The position numbers and the translations under genes were made by a program. From positions 1-9,041 of the forward strand of contig CALMZW010000078.1 of the NCBI GenBank assembly GCA_937870605.1: DNA of 9,041 nt. Reading direction: 5' to 3'. Below the pieces are notes generated by a model, which made no database searches, was not told the DNA's origin, and saw nothing but the letters and a program-made list of their open reading frames with translations. The stretch's first letter is position 1. Every line of letters starts with the position of its first letter. The stretch comes from an uncultured Synergistaceae bacterium (GTDB taxonomy: Bacteria; Synergistota; Synergistia; Synergistales; Aminobacteriaceae). This document shows positions 5,586-9,041 of this stretch, piece by piece.

Positions 5586-6691
5586 ACCCGCTTTCGATGC
5601 TTCCCGAAGACGGCTCCGTTTCCTCGGAACCTCCCGAACCTTCGGAACCTCCCGAACGCACCGTCCCGGACATACGGGACGCCGTGCTCGTGGCTGTCGG
5701 AATCGATGACGGCGGACGCCCCGACGTCACGGACGGGGTGCGCTGCCGTTCCCATGTCATCGAGGCGCTTTCGCGTCTTGGAATCCCGGCGGCTCCTCTG
5801 GACATTCGCCGGGAAGACCTTGCGGACGCACGACCGGAAACGGCGTTCGCCACGCGGCTCCGCGACAGATCGCCATCCTGTATTTTCAATCTTTTCGAGG
5901 GATTCAGCGACGACAGTTCCCTCGAACACGATTTTTGCCGTTTTCTGGAAGCGTCCGGACTCCCGTACACGGGGAACGGCCCCGACGCCCTTGCCGCCTG
6001 TCACGACAAGGCCCGCGCCCGCGTGCTTCTCGAACGGGGCGGCGTTCCGGTCCCGGACGGAATCTGCGTGCGAAGCTGTTCGGACCTGGCCGGCATCGCG
6101 TTTCCTGCTCCTTTCTTCGTCAAGCCGGCGCATGAAGACGGAAGCGTCGGCATCGACGAGTCGTCGCTCGTACGGAGCCTCGATGCGCTCGAAGGCGTCG
6201 TCTCCAGAAAGCTCTTGCACCATCCGGACGGCCTCGTTGTCGAGGAGTTCCTCTCCGGGCGCGAGTTTTCCGTCGCGTTCCTCGAAGGCGCCCCCGAGCC
6301 GGTGGGAATCTCCGTCATCGAGTACGACCATTTCCCGGGCCTGTCCCCCTATCTGAACTACGCTTCCAAATGGGATCCGAAAGCGCCGGACTTCGTCATC
6401 TCCCCCCGAAGCGCGGAGCACCTGCCGCACGCCCTCATCCGCAGCATCGGCGCGCTGGCGGCCAGGTCAGGGACGGTCCTCGGCTGCCGGGGATACTTCC
6501 GCGTGGACGTCAGGGAACGGCGGCCCGGGGGCGACCTTCGGGTCATCGACGTCAATCCCAATCCCGACATCTCGTCGGACGCCGGATTCGCCAGGCAGGC
6601 AGGCGAGGCGGGGATCCACTACGCCTCACTGATTGAGCGCATCGTCGCGCTTGCCCTCGAAAGGAAACGGGAAAAACGCCATGTCGCATAA
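5582..6691 (+). CDS. ATP-grasp ligase, D-Ala-D-Ala ligase-like (second of a pair)
   Basis: A 369-residue paralogue of the upstream enzyme: both keep an xFN/LN-xxEG segment, a GxPxTG segment and a GGVPVP- or GEGVPVP-type turn. Key residues are K181 in FFVKPAHEDGSVGI, VVEEFLSGREFSV (E221, E222, E228), and the metal site FRVDV...VIDVNPNPDIS with D309, D323 and N325. HGxxGEDG is replaced by NLFEGFSDDSSLEHD. The ATP and metal sites look intact, so it should be active, joining a different acceptor or making a second amide bond. An N-terminal extension of about 30 residues is Pro/Glu-rich (SSEPPEPSEPPERTVP) and is probably a flexible linker. The start is the ATG in an ATGA overlap with the upstream gene; GGAGGG lies 10 nt upstream. 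It overlaps the acyltransferase gene by 11 bp, so the two are translated together. The substrate is unknown. Confidence 0.92.
   Translation: MNPLSMLPEDGSVSSEPPEPSEPPERTVPDIRDAVLVAVGIDDGGRPDVTDGVRCRSHVIEALSRLGIPAAPLDIRREDLADARPETAFATRLRDRSPSCIFNLFEGFSDDSSLEHDFCRFLEASGLPYTGNGPDALAACHDKARARVLLERGGVPVPDGICVRSCSDLAGIAFPAPFFVKPAHEDGSVGIDESSLVRSLDALEGVVSRKLLHHPDGLVVEEFLSGREFSVAFLEGAPEPVGISVIEYDHFPGLSPYLNYASKWDPKAPDFVISPRSAEHLPHALIRSIGALAARSGTVLGCRGYFRVDVRERRPGGDLRVIDVNPNPDISSDAGFARQAGEAGIHYASLIERIVALALERKREKRHVA
5624..5657 (+). repeat. Tandem 18-bp repeat in the N-terminal linker of the second ATP-grasp gene
   Basis: TCGGAACCTCCCGAACCT (5624-5641) is followed directly by a second copy matching its first 16 bases (5642-5657), encoding SEPPEP-SEPPE. 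It looks like a recent slippage duplication that lengthens a disordered linker in frame. Confidence 0.85.
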
Positions 6692-7148
6692 CGATATCGC
6701 CTTCTATCTGGAAACGGCGCGAAAGACGGAAGCCTTTTCCGGGGACGAGATTCTCGTCCTGGACGAGGTGTTGCGCGGATGCTTCGATGCGCCGGGCAGG
6801 GACTACACGCTCCTCGACGCGGAGGAATGCGGGACATCCGGAGGGTTCCTGATCTTCGGACCGACGCCGATGAGCGCTTTCGCATGGGATCTCTACTGGA
6901 TCGTCGTCGATCCGTCGCACCAGCGCAAAGGCGTCGGACTGGCGCTCGACCGGGGAATGTGCGCCGCGATTCTCTCGCGATCGGACAGGGCCGTCATCCG
7001 CGTGGAAACGGCCGGACGATCGGACTACGACGGGCAGCGGCATTTTTACGAACGGGCTGCATACAGGGAGTGCGGACGCATTCCCAACTTTTATTCGGAG
7101 GGTGACGACCTTGTCCTCTACTGCAAAGAAATCCGCAGGCTCCCCTAA
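6681..7148 (+). CDS. GNAT family acyltransferase
   Basis: A 155-residue single-domain GCN5-related N-acyltransferase. Motif A is WIVVDPSHQRKGVGLAL, with the acyl-CoA pyrophosphate loop Q81-R82-K83-G84-V85-G86. A motif B-like segment HFYERAAYRECGRI follows (about 121-135). It normally moves an acetyl group from acetyl-CoA to an amine. Next to a lysine 2,3-aminomutase one thinks of AblB, which makes N-epsilon-acetyl-beta-lysine, but AblB is about 260 residues and this protein is much shorter. It is therefore more likely to acylate beta-lysine or a beta-lysine amide in its own way (inference). The start ATG at 6681 lies inside the end of the ATP-grasp gene (11-bp overlap). An upstream frame opening at 6633 has no good start. 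Its 3' end overlaps the aminomutase gene by 38 bp. Confidence 0.88.
   Translation: MSHNDIAFYLETARKTEAFSGDEILVLDEVLRGCFDAPGRDYTLLDAEECGTSGGFLIFGPTPMSAFAWDLYWIVVDPSHQRKGVGLALDRGMCAAILSRSDRAVIRVETAGRSDYDGQRHFYERAAYRECGRIPNFYSEGDDLVLYCKEIRRLP
7097..7101 (+). promoter_or_regulatory. Ribosome binding site that points to a TTG start for the aminomutase
   Basis: GGAGG lies directly against the GTG at 7102 (no spacing) but 9 nt before an in-frame TTG at 7111. The spacing favours TTG; GTG remains possible. Confidence 0.55.
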
Positions 7149-8448
7149 AAACGCGACAATCCCCCTCCGTCCCGGAGTTCGCGGAGACGACTCGTATCGG
7201 GACATCCGGCTTGAGACGGATCCGGCGCTCTGGAACGACTGGCGCTGGCAGATGGAGCACCGCCTCACGACGGCCGAGGAACTGTCGCGATTTCTGACGC
7301 TGTCCCGCAACGAAGCCATGATCGTCAAGAAGAGTCTGGCGACGCTCCGGATGGCCATCACGCCGTATTATGCGAGCCTGATCGACCGCAACAACCCGAA
7401 CTGTCCCATCCGGCGCCAGGCCATCCCGACGCTGAAGGAAACGCTCATCGCGTCCACGGATCTTCTCGACCCGCTTCACGAAGACGTCGACTCTCCGGTC
7501 CCCGGACTGACGCACCGCTATCCGGACCGGTGCATCCTGCTCGTCACGGACCAGTGCTCCATGTATTGCCGCCACTGCACGCGCCGGCGTTTTGCGGGAC
7601 AGTCGGACCACGCGCGCAGCCGGGAGCAGATCGAGGCGTGCATCGAATACATACGCCGGACGCCCGAGATCCGGGACGTTCTCGTCACGGGCGGAGATCC
7701 GCTCACGCTCTCCGACGAGACGCTCGCGTGGATCCTCGGGTCGATCCGGGCGATCGGGCACGTGGAGATCATCCGCCTCGGAACGCGTGTCCCCGTCGTG
7801 CTGCCCATGCGGATCACGGACGAACTCTGCGATATGCTCCGGCGCTTCCACCCGCTGTGGATCAACGTCCAGTTCAACCACCCGGCGGAGATCACGCCGG
7901 AATCCGCCCAGGCGTGCGTCCGTCTCGCCGACGCCGGAATCCCGCTCGGAAACCAGTCCGTGCTGCTCAAAGGGGTCAACGACTGCCCCTATATCTTCCG
8001 GGAACTGAACCAGGGCCTCCTGAAGATCCGCGTCCGCCCCTACTACATCTACCAGTGCGACCTGTCGCGCGGCATCGAGCACTTCCGGACCTCCATCGGG
8101 AAGGGAATCGAGATCATGGAGTTCCTTCGCGGGCATACGTCCGGGCTCGCCGTCCCCACGTTCGTCGTTGACGCCCCGGGCGGCGGCGGCAAGATCCCGG
8201 TCACGCCGAACTACGTCGTATCCCGGTCGGACCGGAAGACCGTCCTCCGGAATTACGAAGGGGTGCTCACCGTCTACACGGAACCGGACGACAACCAGAG
8301 CCGGTGCATGGGAAACTGCAGGGAGATGTGCGAACGCCAGAAGGGATTCTCGTCCGGCGGCGTCCAGTCGCTCTTCGACGGCGAACGGATCGCGCTCGAA
8401 CCGGAGGGACTCCCGCGAAACACACGGCGCAAAGCGACGCACGAATGA
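7111..8448 (+). CDS. kamA: L-lysine 2,3-aminomutase (radical SAM, PLP)
   Basis: A 445-residue enzyme turning L-lysine into L-beta-lysine by a 5'-deoxyadenosyl radical and PLP. By memory it aligns closely with the Clostridium subterminale enzyme throughout. The [4Fe-4S] motif is CSMYCRHCTRRRFAGQSD with C149, C153 and C156. The PLP lysine is K361 in DAPGGGGKIPV. D317 (QCDLSRG) and D354 (VVDAPGG) match the two aspartates that bind the lysine amino group, which supports real lysine specificity over glutamate mutases or EpmB. C292 (VNDCPYI) and three C-terminal cysteines (C399, C403, C407) match the structural zinc ligands, though the spacing CxxxCxxxC differs from CxCxxC in the clostridial enzyme. 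The N-terminus is about 20 residues longer than usual. Numbers count from TTG 7111; a GTG at 7102 would add three residues. No lysine-fermentation genes (kamD/E, kdd, kce) lie nearby, so a biosynthetic role is likelier here. Confidence 0.96.
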   Translation: MSSTAKKSAGSPKNATIPLRPGVRGDDSYRDIRLETDPALWNDWRWQMEHRLTTAEELSRFLTLSRNEAMIVKKSLATLRMAITPYYASLIDRNNPNCPIRRQAIPTLKETLIASTDLLDPLHEDVDSPVPGLTHRYPDRCILLVTDQCSMYCRHCTRRRFAGQSDHARSREQIEACIEYIRRTPEIRDVLVTGGDPLTLSDETLAWILGSIRAIGHVEIIRLGTRVPVVLPMRITDELCDMLRRFHPLWINVQFNHPAEITPESAQACVRLADAGIPLGNQSVLLKGVNDCPYIFRELNQGLLKIRVRPYYIYQCDLSRGIEHFRTSIGKGIEIMEFLRGHTSGLAVPTFVVDAPGGGGKIPVTPNYVVSRSDRKTVLRNYEGVLTVYTEPDDNQSRCMGNCREMCERQKGFSSGGVQSLFDGERIALEPEGLPRNTRRKATHE

Positions 8449-8454
8449 ACGACA

Positions 8455-8478
8455 AAGGGGGCCGCTTCAGGCCCCCTT
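8455..8478. terminator. Bidirectional rho-independent terminator
   Basis: AAGGGGGCC (8455-8463) pairs perfectly with GGCCCCCTT (8470-8478) around a 6-nt loop. It fills the 31-bp gap between the aminomutase stop (8446-8448) and the stop of the convergent minus-strand gene (8480-8482). T-rich tails follow on both strands (TTCTC on +, CCTTTGTCG on minus). Confidence 0.85.
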
Positions 8479-8479
8479 C

Positions 8480-8989
8480 TCAATCCATCCAGATGGAGAT
8501 TCCCATGCGGCGCACCGTTCCCCCGAGATCCAGCTGAAAGGTGATATCCACGTAGCCGGACTCGTCCTCGTACCGCATGACGTCATCCTTCTCCTCGACG
8601 GGCTTGCCGAGTTCCTTCAGGACGGCGCTCTTCGGCGACCCCACACGGACGTTCTTCCCGAAGACCAGCTTCGGCGTCGAGGCGACGAGACCGACAAGCA
8701 ATTCCTTGTCCGAATCCCTGTACACGACCGCCTGCGCGCCCTTCGGGGCGAAATCCATGGAGATGAGTTCGTACGTGTAGTTCGGATCGTGCGGACTCGC
8801 GTGCTTCGACACGCTTCTCGCCGAAGGCGCTCCGAGGGACTCCGTCAGGGACGCCTCGAGGTTTCCATAGCGCTCGATCGTCCGTTCCAAAAACCTCGCA
8901 ACCTTCTCGAACGACGTTTCCGAAAACGCTGTTCCCGCAGGATACGCCGCCAGCAAAACGACAAGAACCGCCAGCCTTACACACGCCAT
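8480..8989 (-). CDS. Secreted protein of unknown function with a BamE/SmpA-like pattern
   Basis: A 169-residue protein starting at ATG 8989 with a clear signal peptide (hydrophobic 4-15; likely cleavage after GTA at 21 or AFS at 23) and no lipobox cysteine. Residues of about 110-165 (FGKNVRVGSPKSAVLKELGKP, then a charged turn, MRYED, YVDITFQLD, GTVRRMGI) follow the pattern of small alpha/beta domains such as BamE/SmpA-OmlA: vrvG-xs-xxVxxxLGkP, then strands. An earlier segment, SLTESLGAPSA followed by strand-like sequence (about 47-105), may be a degenerate second copy. I do not recognise a named family and assign no function beyond export to the periplasm. The frame extends to a GTG at 8998, but that codon touches the AGGAGG element, so ATG 8989 with 8-nt spacing is chosen. 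It shares a terminator with the operon but is transcribed toward it. Confidence 0.8.
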   Translation of the reverse strand: MACVRLAVLVVLLAAYPAGTAFSETSFEKVARFLERTIERYGNLEASLTESLGAPSARSVSKHASPHDPNYTYELISMDFAPKGAQAVVYRDSDKELLVGLVASTPKLVFGKNVRVGSPKSAVLKELGKPVEEKDDVMRYEDESGYVDITFQLDLGGTVRRMGISIWMD

Positions 8990-8997
8990 GCCCCACA

Positions 8998-9003
8998 CCT
9001 CCT
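8998..9003 (-). promoter_or_regulatory. Ribosome binding site of the secreted protein gene
   Basis: AGGAGG on the minus strand, 8 nt before the ATG at 8989. It decides against the GTG at 8998, which overlaps it. No convincing promoter is visible in the remaining 38 bp to the window edge. Confidence 0.85.
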
Positions 9004-9041
9004 AGAATAAAGTAGTTGCAACTGGGACAGCAAAAAGCCCG

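Noticed and set aside
6994..8442. Minus-strand ORF of 482 codons antisense to the aminomutase and acyltransferase
   Set aside because: It mirrors kamA codon bias, shows no motif and has no ribosome binding site; it is a shadow frame.
4485..8448. Lysine fermentation operon
   Set aside because: Only the aminomutase fits. The 5,6-aminomutase subunits, dehydrogenase and cleavage enzyme are missing, and ATP-grasp ligases are not part of that catabolic route.
9030..9041. CGGGCTTTTTGC on the minus strand at the window edge, like the tail of a terminator
   Set aside because: The other arm of any hairpin would lie outside the window, so it cannot be judged.
1..9041. tRNA or rRNA genes, CRISPR arrays, insertion sequences, phage or plasmid genes
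   Set aside because: No such signature was seen by eye on either strand.

Overview
The window comes from a GC-rich bacterial chromosome with dense genes and strong AGGAGG-type ribosome binding sites. Two of its proteins carry Sec-type signal peptides, which fits a Gram-negative-like envelope. The gene content (an S9 peptidase, a Thermotoga-type CorA and a true lysine 2,3-aminomutase) would suit an amino-acid-using anaerobe such as a member of Synergistota. That placement is a guess; no marker gene is present.

Layout. Bases 1-740 hold the 3' part of a metal-dependent cyclase/hydrolase (kynurenine formamidase-like) on the + strand. It converges on corA (812-1973, minus strand), with a hairpin between the two stops. 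A divergent intergenic region of about 190 bp, rich in inverted repeats and with an extended -10 promoter, separates corA from a secreted S9-family serine peptidase (2161-4068, +). That gene ends in a strong rho-independent terminator at 4100-4137.

The most interesting part is 4213-8448. A near-consensus sigma70 promoter at 4213-4240 is followed by a leader of about 240 nt. The leader holds two tiny ORFs joined TAG-ATG, a perfect 10-bp long-range stem enclosing smaller hairpins, and a terminator-like hairpin that overlaps the first codons of the next gene. Four overlapping genes follow: two divergent D-Ala-D-Ala-ligase-like ATP-grasp enzymes, a short GNAT acyltransferase, and a lysine 2,3-aminomutase with all key catalytic residues. 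I infer that the operon makes beta-lysine and joins it by ATP-dependent amide bonds to other amino acids, with an acyl cap. The product could be a compatible solute or a small peptide natural product. No exporter, regulator or lysine-fermentation gene lies in the operon. A shared hairpin at 8455-8478 ends the operon and also the convergent last gene (8480-8989, minus), which encodes a secreted protein of unknown function with a BamE/SmpA-like sequence pattern.

CorA, the cyclase, the peptidase and the secreted protein look like ordinary neighbours with no visible functional tie to the ATP-grasp/aminomutase operon.
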